Part shown: positions 54,185 to 64,000 of the stretch, in pieces
How the letters are laid out: every line of letters begins with the position of its first letter
Position numbering within the stretch: the first letter of the stretch is position 1
Assembly: GCA_922989275.2 (NCBI GenBank)
Contig: OV277861.1
Coordinates: 17,198,540 to 17,262,539, forward strand
Source of the DNA: Gari tellinella
Taxonomy: Eukaryota; Mollusca; Bivalvia; Cardiida; Psammobiidae
Direction of reading: 5' to 3'
Length of the DNA stretch: 64,000 bases
Translations under genes and position numbers: made by a program
The notes under the pieces: generated by a model
Told to the model about the DNA's origin: nothing
Seen by the model: the letters and a program-made list of their open reading frames with translations, nothing else
Database searches by the model: none

Positions 54185-55896
54185 TTTAGCTCACCTGAGC
54201 CATAGGCTCAAGGTGAGCTATTGGGATGGCCCTGTGTCCGGCGTCCGTCGTCGTCCGTCGTCCGTCGTGCGTCGTCCGTCGTCGTTAACAATTGCTTCAA
54301 ATGAAATCTCCTCATATACCGCTTGACAGATTTCAACCAAACTTTACAGAAGTGTTCCTTGGGTCAAGCTCTTTCAAATTTGTTCAAAGAATTAAAAACA
54401 ATGCAGAAGTGAAAAAATAAGGAAATCTTTAAAAATCTTCTTGTCAAAAACTGCAAGAGCCAGAGCTTAGATATTTGGCACACAGCATCATCTATAGGTC
54501 CTCTATCAAGTTTGTTCAAATTATATCCCTAGGGTCAAAATTGGCCCCGCCCGGGGGTCACAGTTTTACATAGAGTTATATAGTGAAATTTTCAAACGTC
54601 TTCTTCTCTGAAACTAATATGGCTATAGCATTGATACTCGGCATGGTGACACTTCTAGATGTCCTTTACATATTTTTTTCAAATGGTTCCGGTCGGTTGC
54701 ATAAGTAGGTCACAGGAGCTAAAAATAATGAAAACTTAAAAAATCTTCTTGTCTGAAACTACAAGGGCCAGAGCTTAGATATTTGGCACATAGCATCATC
54801 TACAGGTCTTCTATCAAGTTTGTTCAAATTATGTCCCTGGGGTCAAAATTGGCCCCGCCCCGGGGGTCACAGTTTTACATAGAGTTATATAGTGAAATTT
54901 TCAAACGTCTTCTTCTCTGAAACTAATATGGCCAGAGCTTTGATATTCATCATGGTGACACTTCTAGATGTCCTTTACATATTTTCTTCAAATGGTTCCG
55001 GTCGGTTGCATAAGTAGGTCACAGGAGCTAAAAATATATTTTCAATGAAAACTTAAAAAATCTTCTTGTCTGAAACTACAAGGGCCAGAGCTTAGGTATT
55101 TGGCACATAGCATCATCTACAGGTCCTCTATCAAGTTTGTTCAAATTATGTCCCTGGGGTCAAAATTGGCCCCGCCCCGGGGGTCACAGTTTTACATAGA
55201 GTTACATAGTGAAATTTTCAAACGTTTTCTTCTCTGAATCTAATACGGCCAGAGCTTTGATATTCATCATGGTGACACTTCTAGATGTCCTTTACATATT
55301 TTCTTCAAATGGTTCCGGTCGGTTGCATAAGTAGGTCACAGGAGCTAAAAATAGATATTTTCAATGAAAACTTAAAAAATCTTCTCGTCTGAAACTACAA
55401 GGGCCAGAGCTTAGGTATTTGGCACATAGCATCATCTACAGGTCCTCTATCAAGTTTGTTCAAATTATGTCCCTGGGGTCAAAATTGGCCCCGCCCCGGG
55501 GGTCACAGTTTTACATAGAGTTACATAGTGAAATTTTCAAACGTTTTCTTCTCTGAATCTAATACGGCCAGAGCTTTGATATTCATCATGGTGACACTTC
55601 TAGATGTCCTTTACGTATTTTGTTCAAATGGTTACAGTCTGTTGCATAAGTAGGTCACAGGAGCTAAAAAGAAATAAAAAATTCAATGGAAACTTAAATA
55701 AAAAAATCTTTTTGTCTAAATCCCTAGTACCCTGATCTTAGATATTTGGCACATAGCATCATCTACAAGTCCTCTTTCAAGATTGTTCAAATTATGCCAA
55801 TCGAGTAAAAAATGACTCTGTCCTGGACATAAATATTTTTCTCCATTTTGTCAGTTATTCTCAGGTGAGCGAAATATGCCCCATGGGGCTCTTGTT
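54185..55896 (+). mobile_element. Tandem-core element (agctcacctg type), complete
   Basis: tttagctcacctgagccata with hairpin gagcc/ggctc, gtccgtcgtc block, four to five core units of 309-319 bp (cacaggagct at 54711, 55020, 55337, 55656), end caggtgagcgaaatatgccc, hairpin gccccatggggc, cttgtt. Same core as the element at 19839. Confidence 0.8.
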
Positions 55897-56233
55897 AATG
55901 TTAAGAATGGACTCCTGGGTTATTTTAACAGTATCAAAATTTTATGTTACACCTCCATTACATTGTCTGTAAAAAAAAATCACCAAAATGCATTTTGGTG
56001 TCAAACACGTTGGGGACATATGTCACACATGAGGACTGTACTTGTTTTATATATATTGCTACACACCCTTTTCAGGTATTACATGCAGGTGCACTTTTTA
56101 GTTGCACCATTGGAACTGTACCCGGCTGGTCACTTTATCCAGACACTGACGAACGAGTTGTAATGCTAACCCAAAATCCTGAGTGCCAAGGAGGGAAGCC
56201 ATAACTACCAAATTTTAAGTCTTTGGTTTGAAC

Positions 56234-56304
56234 TGGTCGGGAATTGAACCCACAACGTTCCGCACTGCAAGCAGACACTCTACAACTAAGCCACGCAACC
56301 AAAC
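56234..56304 (-). tRNA. tRNA-Cys(GCA)-like sequence
   Basis: Minus strand: ggcttagttgtagagtgt (D arm), a 5-bp anticodon stem tctgc/gcgga around loop ttgcagt (anticodon GCA), and gggttcaattcccg (T arm). The acceptor stem is poorly paired, so it is a pseudogene or SINE head. Confidence 0.5.
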
Positions 56305-57119
56305 ATGATTTATAATGTTTTGTTGTTGCATAGCACTAGATCAAATGGATACCAGCTATTATAACTCCCATTAAAAATCAAACAATAAAGAAAACTTGAT
56401 ACAAACTTTGAAAACACATGTCAACTTCGAACTACAAACTTCAACTTAACAACATCTTACTTTTCTTTTCTTGAAATCCAAGTCAAATGTAGTTGATAGA
56501 GCTTTATATCCTGGACTAAAAGTCTATGACATCATATTGGTCTTGTATTAAGTTGCAGACTGGTAGATAGCTGGCTTACTGTTTTTTTAGTGTCTGTGAT
56601 TTGTTTTCTTCTTTTATTGTCTAGCTACTTTTATGTCACCCACCACTCTTTGTTAATGCTTGAATATGTGTATAATATTGATGTACGTACTGGTTAGCGA
56701 CCTTAAACACCATACTTTATTAGTCGAAGACAGAAAATTATGCACTGGCACCAGAGTCATGGACTTATTGTTTCTGTGTCTGTCTGTGTGTTTACTGTAT
56801 ATGTGACTACACATCTAGATTTTCCTCCTTCGTCTAATATTATAGACTTTACAGACTAGAAGAGACATAGATCTACAAACAGTTAATAAAAACACACAAA
56901 ACACCTTATAATAGATAGTCTACAGACAGATACGGTAGAGGCATAGGGTCTATAGATCAATTACTTTCTATCCCATATAGATCTATACCGGTAGAGGTAT
57001 ATATACAGTAAACACAATAGAAATAATAAGTCCATGACTTTGGCGCCAGTCACAGGCCTGCTGCCTTTTCTTTAACGTACATATGTGTATTTTTGTACTT
57101 TTAATGGGTAGCAACTTTC

Positions 57120-57238
57120 ATGTCTTTTCTCGGTTTGGAGGTACATTTATGTAATTTCATGTGAAGGGCTTTTGAACGCACAACCCCTGTGTGTAAAGAG
57201 CGCTATATAAATTTGGTGTAATAAATAAATAAATATGA
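57120..57238 (+). mobile_element. Probable LINE 3' end
   Basis: aaagagcgctatataaattt then (aaat)n (ataaataaataaat), a tail style common in CR1/L2-like LINEs. No coding part attached. Confidence 0.45.
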
Positions 57239-57421
57239 ATACCGATATATACATGTAGACGGAATGTTTGAATGTTCATGACATTGTAACCCACCATACT
57301 TTATTTAATTTGTAAAAAATGATGTAAAACACTGGTGATCTGTAAGGTTTTTAAAAATTATTGTCATATAGTGAAGTAATAGTCTATTTCAATACAGTAT
57401 ATTTGAGACTTTGATATTATC

Positions 57422-57600
57422 CTTTAACCCTTTCCCCATTAATAAGTTTGTTATCAGTATTAAAGGCAGCTAGATTGTTGCTTAAACTATAAAGCTTAAA
57501 GTAAAACAGAATGCTCCTGAAGGAGGATTCTGCTTTACTTTCAACTATTTGACGATATAGGACTACTTGAAGCTATGCGTTTTGTTTTAAATGGGGATGG
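57422..57600. mobile_element. Family A MITE, divergent
   Basis: ttaaccctttccccattaat, hairpin about 57491-57548 with tip gctcctgaaggaggatt. Confidence 0.6.
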
Positions 57601-57769
57601 GGCATTTTACTGACGCTTTACGCTGACGACATAGATATCGTTGAATAATACATACCTTATCAGCCATGCGCGCAAGTGCACAGTGTGCCACAAAAGTAGC
57701 TATTGAAAAGCAATTTTATTTATTGTTTGACTGCATTAAGGTGTTAATTGATGTTTGACATGTTGTTGT

Positions 57770-57840
57770 GACAGTTAATCAGTTTTGATCCTTATGAGAC
57801 ACGTAATGCAGTTTCTGAATGGGATCCAAACTTTTTTTCT
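57770..57840. repeat. Core S hairpin, degraded
   Basis: acagttaatcagttttgatc pairs weakly with gggatccaaac. Confidence 0.4.
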
Positions 57841-58780
57841 GACGTGAAAACACAAAATAAATTTTGAGCAATAGAAGCAGTCAATTCTTGCAGATGACAT
57901 CTTTGTAGATCAGGAGGTGAACTTAACTTATAGATCTGTCTCCGACCTGTATCCAAAATGGTATTGTATACACGTTTGATGTGATTTGCTGTCGTGTTTA
58001 AGTCTTGGTGACTTATTTTGTTAAATTAGTTTATTACAACTTATACAATTTCTGAATAGTATTGCATTACTGTTATATAAAACAATTCACGTATACGGCA
58101 TTGTTTTGGTTTGTTTTCTATTCTGCATTTTCACTTGTCACCAATATGTTTCAATATTACTCAGAGACAGTGTAGCTAATATAAGTCATTGTATAACTTA
58201 AGTAACACAAATAACACATGTAAAGATTGAAAAGTGATATACTGTAACCAAGCATAATCATTTTTTCTGCTTAGACACTAAAAATAAGTTGGCCGATTTG
58301 ATCCGGTCCGATTAGGTTTAGGGCCGTTTTGACTCGGGGTCCTGACTCCATGCAATTTGGTGTTTGGCCGATTTGACCCGTTACCGTCGAAAACAGTGTT
58401 AAAAGCATATGTGTAAAATTAACACATGCAGCTAAACATAGAAACTTTTACCAGGTAAGAAACAGCATATAGAAATAAAAAGAAAGTCGAATGTGTGTGG
58501 CATTGATACTTTCCTAATCTGTGGAAATGACGTCATCAATCACAACTATTTTTGGACTGATAAACCACGGACTTAGTCCGTGGATAAACAAACGGGACGT
58601 TTTGACAGTGTTGCTAATTTCAGTAGGATGGTTTTAACGAGCGAAGTTTAATTTAAATTTGATGCGTGATTCTCGCAATAAATTATGTTCATTTGGAGAT
58701 AAACGGAAACAGTAGCTAGACCACTTGTGCACTTAAAAATCTCAAATAGATTCAGAGGTCAGTCAGAATGTTCGCACGTG

Positions 58781-59042
58781 TTAGACAATAACATCCGGGT
58801 CAACCTTATGGGTCACCGGAAGCAAAAATTTTAACGAAACTTTATTTGTTCAACATGTTCATAAATAAAACGCGAGTAGGGTCGACCAGTTTGTGAAAAA
58901 TAGCTGAGAGGTCGTAAGTGATAGACAATAACTTCCGGGTCAACGTATGGGTAACCGGAAGCAAAAATTTTAACGAAACTTTTTTTGTTCAACATGTTCG
59001 TAAATAAAACGCGAGCAGGGTCGACCAGTCTGTGAAAAATTA
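58781..59042. repeat. Two-unit direct repeat, 140-bp period
   Basis: agacaataacatccgggtca (58783) and agacaataacttccgggtca (58923) start two units that both run to gtcgaccagt.tgtgaaaaat. Confidence 0.8.
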
Positions 59043-59174
59043 TGTAGCAAGTAGATCCGGCGGAAGTACAAAAAACCTACGAAGAAAAATGTATTCAATG
59101 TACATACAGGTCTATAGTATCTATACAGGTCTAAAAATGTGAATTTTAACTTGAAATTTATTGTATACGTAGCT

Positions 59175-60152
59175 GTAGTAGCTTCGCTACGCTCAGTATT
59201 ACCATAAGAGTTCGGATTAGTTCGATTATGGTTGAAATCGGACCAATAGGTTAAGAGTTATCTACCTTCGAATTGCTGAAAATGCCATATTTAAGGGTGT
59301 TTATACTCTAGAGGCCACATTATTTATCCAATCTTTCTCAAACTTGCCCAGATTGTATATTACCATAAGAGTTTGGATGAGTTCAATTATGGTTGAAATT
59401 AGTCTAATATATCAAGAGTAATCTACCTTTGAATTGCTGAAAATGCCATATGTAACAGTGTTTACACTCTAGAGGCCACAATTTTTCTCCAATCTTTCTC
59501 ATACTTGCTCAGATTGTATATGACTATAAGAGTTCAGATGAGTTTGATTATGGTTGAAATCAGACCAATAGGTTGAGAGTTATCTACCTTTGAATTGCTG
59601 AAAATGCCATATTTAAGGGTGTTTACACTCTAGAGGCCACACTTTTTATCCAATCTATCTCAAACTTGCTCAGATTGTATATGACCATAAGAGTTCAGAT
59701 GAGTTTGATTATGGTTGAAATCGGACCAATAGGTTGAGAGTTATCTACCTTTGAATTGCTGAAATGCCATATCTAAGTTCTAACAGCATTTACACTTTTG
59801 CAACTACAGTTTTCAATGAATTTTGATTTTTCTTGCACACAAAGTATATACCTATAAGTTCTCAAAGGAGTGCAATATTGTTGAAATCTAATCATTGTGG
59901 CAATAGTTATCTGCCCTTCATATACTTTGAAATGCTAGTAAAGGCTTCATTTCAGTATTGTTTAGGCTCTAGTTATCTGCCCTTGATGTACTCTACTATA
60001 CAAGAATTATGAGGTTGTATTCCAAAATTGTTTACATGCTATACTACAAATTTGAATGGATTTAGATTAAAACGGGTAAAACAGAAAGGTAAAGCTATCA
60101 AGCTTCTGTACAACAGGTGAGCGATATCAGGGCATTCAGGCCCTCTTGTTAA
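59175..60152 (+). mobile_element. Tandem-core element, right part
   Basis: Units of about 160 bp (tttacactctagaggccaca at 59298, 59460, 59619), then ggtgagcgatatcagggcat with hairpin agggc/gccct and ctcttgtt. The 5' hairpin is not seen. The core matches 46620-46680. Confidence 0.7.
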
Positions 60153-60179
60153 TTTCGCTGCCAAATTAGTCGCGAGATT

Positions 60180-60383
60180 TTTACCCCTTCACAGTTTCAT
60201 TTTTGTCTGCTTCAATACATGTATTGTTGTCTGCAATATCGTTTCCGAGTTGAATTTAAGGCAGTATGACTGAAGAAATTTCAAAAAGCGCGCTTGCAAA
60301 CAGTTTGGATCCTGCTCAGACGCCGGCAGGATCCAAACTGTTTGCAAACGCGTTGTTGGCGTCATTGAGAGTGAAAGTGTTAA
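60180..60383. mobile_element. Family P MITE with shortened core S
   Basis: accccttcacagtttcattt to gagtgaaagtgttaa. Hairpin 60296-60345 keeps only gccggc at the tip. Confidence 0.75.
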
Positions 60384-60734
60384 GAAGACGATATACCAGC
60401 AGCGAACATGTGATGGGTACATGGAACATATTGGTCATGATAATATGTTAGCCATATGGCGCCACTTGTTGGAATACTAGTTTCTATGTATCAGCCATCT
60501 GCTTTTGGCTGTTCTTTGTATCATCGTTATCATTTAGCAGTTAGGATAGTATTGTCTAAGTGTTTTTTTTGACAATGGACATTCACTAACCTTCTCTCTG
60601 GCGCATTTTCCGTCTGTTTAAAAATGCCGTCCCTTAGATCTACGGAGAAACTTATATGGAAACTCATGGGAGTTTTGGAAAGTTCTATTCTTTGCCTGTT
60701 TCTTAACTTTTAACAATGGTTGCACCGTTTTGCT

Positions 60735-60940
60735 AACCCCTTCTATGCCCGAGTACAATGATTATTTGCAAACAGTTTGGATCCTGATCAGACACCGCTT
60801 CGCGCATCAACTGACCAGAATAAAAACTGATCGACACTCACAGCGATGCTTCTTAAGTCAAAATATCTAAACTTGAAATTTGAGAAATAAAAACAGACGA
60901 CAATTGTTTATAATTGATGACTTCATGACAGTGTAACAAA
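60735..60940. mobile_element. Family P MITE, degraded
   Basis: taaccccttctatgcccgag, core S about 60769-60834 with mismatches, then aaaacagacgacaattgttt. Confidence 0.6.
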
Positions 60941-61150
60941 TACAGTAAAACCTCGCTATTACGACCACTTAAACGAAGGCTAATTAATTGTATAATAGAG
61001 AGGTGGCAGCTTAAAGCAAGGTTACAGTGAAACAGAAAGCTCCTATAGGAGCTTTCTGTTTCACTGTCACCTTGATTTAAGCGGTCACCTATCGTAAACA
61101 TCCCAATAATTAACATAATTTAGTGGTCGTAATAGCGAGGTTTTACTGTA
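60941..61150. mobile_element. Family G MITE, complete
   Basis: tacagtaaaacctcgctatt and its inverted copy aatagcgaggttttactgta. Its central hairpin 61009-61082 (gcttaaagcaaggttacagt..., tip gctcctataggagc) resembles the family A hairpin, not core S. Confidence 0.85.
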
Positions 61151-61176
61151 CATGTTTAATCTAGAGTCTAAAATAC

Positions 61177-61491
61177 TATAACGACACCCAATGGGAATCA
61201 ACTACTTTTTGCGTTGTTCGGATGAAACTTGTCATATGGAGGAAAATTGGCTTACATTTGCAAACAGCTTGAATCCAGATCAGACTCCGCACTAGATTCA
61301 AGCTGTTTGTCACTCGTCATCAAGTTTTTTTCTGTCAAAATGTCCATTATGTACTTTGAGAAAGTACCGCGGACAACAACTTAAAGCAGACGATATTGCA
61401 GCAGTAAAAGTGTGTTTAGGGAACTGCGGCAATGGTCGTTGTAATGAGTGAGTCGTTGTTGGGAGGGTCGTTGAAGAGAGGGAACGCTGTA
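61177..61491. mobile_element. Family D MITE, left end worn
   Basis: acgacacccaatgggaatca to agagagggaacgctgta. Core S hairpin 61260-61309 shortened (tip cagactccgcacta). Confidence 0.7.
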
Positions 61492-61560
61492 ATTAGTAGT
61501 TTCGACAAAGCCGACGTCGTAGTATCGAGTTCAGATTGTATATTGTTTCATCTTTGTATA

Positions 61561-61749
61561 CAGAGCTCCAGATATGGGGAGTATTTCAAAAACTCAAAAC
61601 TTTATTTCTCCACTAAACTCTATGGTGTCACTACTCGTTAGAATCGTCTCCTTGAGACGATTCTAATGAGTAGTAACACCATAGGATTGGGGCTTGATTG
61701 AGTGATAAAATGTTGGATTTTTTCAGTTTACCTCTTATCTGGAGCTCTG
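61561..61749. mobile_element. Family B MITE, complete
   Basis: cagagctccagatatgggga to cttatctggagctctg. Hairpin at about 61620-61683. Confidence 0.85.
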
Positions 61750-61775
61750 CTTGTACATGTATATTGTCTCATCAG

Positions 61776-61905
61776 CTCAAAACTTTATTTCTGCACTAAA
61801 CCCTATGGTGTCACTACTCATTGGAATCGTCTCTTTGAGACGATTCTAATGAGTAGTAACACCATAGGATTGGTGCTGGATTGAGTGATAAAATGTTGGA
61901 TTTGT
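61776..61905. mobile_element. Family B core, second copy next to the splice acceptor
   Basis: agctcaaaactttatttctg, hairpin about 61803-61868, then tgataaaatgttggattt. Both terminal repeats are missing. It stops about 17 bp before the Gal3ST acceptor. Confidence 0.75.
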
Positions 61906-61922
61906 TTCATCTTGTGTTTCAG

Positions 61923-63210
61923 GTTGTTTGTCATCCTTACGCTGAGTGGGATCATCTATTTTCACCTGTCGTCTTCTGGGATGAACGTCAATTTAGTCAC
62001 TCCACGTGCGGTACTTCAAACAGCCAGTGTTAGACAGACTGAAAACAAGAGACTGATTGCTGACGCCATTGAAGAAGTCGTGCTTGATGACATGTCGGAA
62101 AATAGATACATGGGTGTAGAGAATAATAAAACTGTAGATAGTAAAAATATAGACATAGGTATCGGTGTCGGTCGAAGTTGCAGAAAGAAAATCAATGTTA
62201 GTTTTTTAAAAGTGCACAAAGCCGGAAGTACTACTATTATGAATATATTTTTACGCTTTGCTATTTCGAACAAGCTCAATATAGTTCTTCCACAGAAATC
62301 CAAGGGATTTGGTTTTAACTACCTCGGGTATGGCACGACGGTGTCTGAAGACAAAATTATCCCTCTTGCAAACAACGAAACTTATAATATTTTGTGCAAC
62401 CACGTTGTTTATAACAAAGAAGCATTTCATTCGATAATGCCTGATGACACCGTGTATGTTGGAATACTGCGGGAACCCATCAGTCATTTCAGGTCCGCGG
62501 CTTCTTATTACGGGTTTTATAATCATCTGAAGAACGAGGTGCGAGATAAAAGAATGTCACTGGGATCTACTGTTATTAGCACTTTTCTGAAAAGTCCAAC
62601 TAGTTTCAGTGCCGGGACGTATTTTGTATATAATAGGATGTCTTTTGATCTTGGCATACCTAAAACCCAGTTCCACAACGACGTTTTTGTTGACGAGTAT
62701 ATACGTACACTGGACAAAGACTATTATTTAATGATGATTATGGGGCAATTTGACGAATCTCTAGTTCTATTAAAACGACGTTTGTGCTGGCACACGAAAG
62801 ACATTTTGTATGTTCCTCTAAATGCTAGACGCAAAACATCTGATTTATCTCTATCTGAAGAAGATGTCAAACGATTAAAACAGTGGAATAGTGCCGACTT
62901 TAAACTTTATGACCACTTTAGTGACATATACGAACAAAAAGTATACCGCGAGGGGCCCGAATTTTTGGAAGAAGTTGAGAGCTTTCAAGAGATTCAAAAA
63001 ACCGTGAAAACATTTTGTTTATCGGGACAGTATAGCTTGCACAATTTGTCCATTCCCGAAACCAAATGGGACAGCAGTTTTGATGTAACGAAAGAGGATT
63101 GCCTTTTGATGAAAGAGGACGAATTGCGCATGATGCATAGACTGATAGAAGACGCATGGAAGAAATTTGACGCCGCTAAAATGTTGGAACCGGAGGAGTT
63201 AGAGAATTGA
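61923..63210 (+). CDS. gal3st-like: Galactose-3-O-sulfotransferase-like, catalytic exon
   Basis: Members of this family move sulfate from PAPS to the 3-OH of galactose on glycolipids or glycans in the Golgi lumen. Numbering from the ATG at 41929 (447 residues, usual for the family): anchor about 18-34; luminal stem 35-105 with few motifs; the 5'-phosphosulfate loop LKVHKAGSTT around K115-T123; the 3'-phosphate motif LREPISHFRSAASYYG at 201-216; LSLSEEDVKRLKQWNSADF with W340, N341, D344, typical of Gal3STs; an acidic C-terminus EPEELEN. Sequons NVS, NKT, NET and NLS are present. The exon starts after tgtttcag with one base of a split codon. An uninterrupted frame extends back to a GTG at 61885 but those codons are MITE and intron. 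Stop TGA 63208-63210. The subfamily (cerebroside versus glycan type) cannot be told. Confidence 0.9.
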
Positions 63211-63213
63211 GGA

Positions 63214-63219
63214 AATAAA
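63214..63219 (+). promoter_or_regulatory. AATAAA, possible polyadenylation signal
   Basis: Three bases after the stop codon. If used, the 3' untranslated region would be very short; other signals may lie further on. Confidence 0.4.
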
Positions 63220-63265
63220 TGCGATAAGGGCATATGTTTCTGACTGCAGTAGGTGGCTTATGCCT

Positions 63266-63700
63266 ACAATCGAAGTTCGATGTCTCGAGCTTGCTTAAGT
63301 CGAAAATATCCTTATTCCATGGCTAAGCCTTGTTTGAACTTTGAAATACGGGTTTGTTCGACTTAAACGAATCTAAAATAATGAAATTCAAATCAACTGT
63401 TAAAAAATATAAGTTATTTCGAATTAAATCTTTCACTGCCAATGACTCCATAAGGCAACTTTGCACGCATTTTGTGTCCTGATCAGACGCCGTGTAACGC
63501 GGCGTCTGATCAGGATCCAAACTGTTTGACACTCGTATGGATATTTCTTCAGTCTAATAGGTTCTAAATTTGACTTAAAAATAATGCAGACGATACAATG
63601 AACGCAGACAATAATTTAGCAATGAGAGGGTTTAAGCAGACGATAAAGTTTTGCAGTGAAAGGGTTAAGTGAGTTTGAGAAACCGAGATTCGACTGTATG
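63266..63700. mobile_element. Family E MITE with a nested family P
   Basis: E left end tacaatcgaagttcgatgtc, right end gaaaccgagattcgactgta. The P copy lies inside at TTAA 63424-63427 / 63665-63668. Confidence 0.75.
63424..63668. mobile_element. Family P MITE, TTAA-flanked, inside E
   Basis: ttaaatctttcactgccaat to gcagtgaaagggttaa. Core S keeps cctgatcagacgccgtgtaa but its left outer arm is lost. Confidence 0.75.
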
Positions 63701-63767
63701 TTCAAGATTGCAACACGTGGATATTGTTAGTTTAGGCCATTTTGCATGTGATTATATGTGATTACCA

Positions 63768-63914
63768 GGGTCCATGCTTATAAAGCGTTTGAGTTGAGTC
63801 TGAAATCGTTCTCAAGCATTTTATTGGTCACAGCCTAGATTCAAATGTGACCAATCAAATAATTTAGAGCGAAGTCAGATTCAACTCAAACGCTTTTTTT
63901 TGTTCTGGGCCTGT
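63768..63914. mobile_element. Family M hairpin element
   Basis: ataaagcgtttgagttgagt and its inverted copy attcaactcaaacgctttt bound a near full-length palindrome of about 130 nt. A half copy is at 32725. Confidence 0.7.
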
Positions 63915-64000
63915 TCTCCAGGTACAGTAAAGAAGAATTTGTTATTTCCCGTTTAAATGAAGGTAAATACAAACGTAATTTTCAAAGGTTTGTAGAAAAA

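Larger units (their letters stand above)
55897..57420. other. Mostly unique sequence
   Basis: Contains a tRNA-like stretch and a possible LINE 3' end (separate entries). About 45 bp near 56323-56365 (agatcaaatggataccagct) recurs near 47190. Overlapping ORFs of 95 and 86 codons (55876-56204) show no domain. Confidence 0.4.
41985..61922 (+). other. Gal3ST intron, 19.9 kb, repeat-filled
   Basis: Bounded by gtgagt (41985) and tcttgtgtttcag (61922). It holds the MITEs, tandem-core elements, 6-kb inverted element and LINE fragments listed separately. No other credible exon of this gene was found inside. Confidence 0.65.

Noticed and set aside
55876..56204. Overlapping 95- and 86-codon ORFs as a possible exon
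   Set aside because: Begin inside the end of a tandem-core element, no recognised motif, splice sites unconvincing.
58564..58582. ccacggacttagtccgtgg as an RNA hairpin gene or terminator
   Set aside because: Short perfect palindrome without neighbours or repeats; chance is likely in this sequence.
61885..61922. Reading the Gal3ST frame from GTG at 61885 (MIKCWICF...)
   Set aside because: GTG is not a normal eukaryotic start; the codons come from a family B MITE and a pyrimidine-rich intron end, followed by a clear acceptor.

Overview
The window looks like nuclear DNA of a bivalve mollusc. It is AT-rich and intron-like, packed with short palindromic transposons, degraded LINEs, a SINE of the tRNA-head/conserved-body kind common in molluscs, and tandem-core elements beginning 'agctcacctg' and ending 'cttgtt'. 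The bivalve call is inference from the repeat style plus one animal gene. No bacterial operon, rRNA or CRISPR array is visible.

One host gene is well supported: a Golgi galactose-3-O-sulfotransferase (Gal3ST family) on the + strand. I join two coding exons, 41929-41984 (start codon, cytosolic tail, start of the membrane anchor) and 61923-63210 (rest of the anchor and the whole catalytic domain). They flank a 19.9-kb intron (41985-61922) filled with repeats. The splice phases match and the joined frame gives a 447-residue type II membrane protein. A splice acceptor just before 41887 implies at least one further upstream exon, not located with confidence (11400-11770 is a weak candidate).

Nearly everything else is mobile DNA. 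I use family letters defined by terminal sequence. A: TTAA + ccctttaccc. B: cagggctccagataag. C: ggggcccgtttcataa. D: tacagtgctccctc. E: tacagtcgaacttcg. F: tacagtgaaacccctc. G: tacagtaaaacctcgc. H: tacagtggagaa. I: TTAA + ctctttcaaccctg. K: tattaccggataata. L: TTAA + agggactcgcaacc. M: aaagcgtttgag. O: a unique 148-bp hairpin. P: TTAA + ccccttcaccgcc. A, I, L and P have TTAA target duplications like piggyBac; D, E, F, G and H sit in TA like Tc1/mariner; B shows 6-bp duplications in its clearest copies. Many families carry a 50-90 bp near-perfect palindrome near their centre. Families D, H, I, K and P share one palindrome design (called core S: caaacagt ... actgtttg) although their ends are unrelated.

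Layout: 1-7.2 kb, dense MITEs (C, D, E, H, I, A) with an A copy inserted in the palindrome centre of another A. 7.3-8.8 kb, 5'-truncated LINE reverse transcriptase. 8.8-17.2 kb, MITEs, a LINE tail remnant and a 1-kb foldback element with an 8-bp duplication. 17.4-22 kb, a second LINE (minus strand) split by a 1.4-kb tandem-core element. 22-35 kb, MITEs, an L element containing a tRNA-like sequence, a 0.5-kb duplication with filled and empty A sites, and two tandem-repeat blocks. 35.7-36.4 kb, a Tc1-like transposase fossil. 36.9-41.8 kb, MITEs, a tRNA-like sequence and a tandem-core element. 41.9 kb, Gal3ST exon. 42-62 kb, the intron, including a 6-kb inverted-repeat element (47333-53300) holding two facing LINE fragments, one with a SINE, and three tandem-core elements. 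62-63.2 kb, Gal3ST catalytic exon. 63.2-64 kb, E with nested P, then M.
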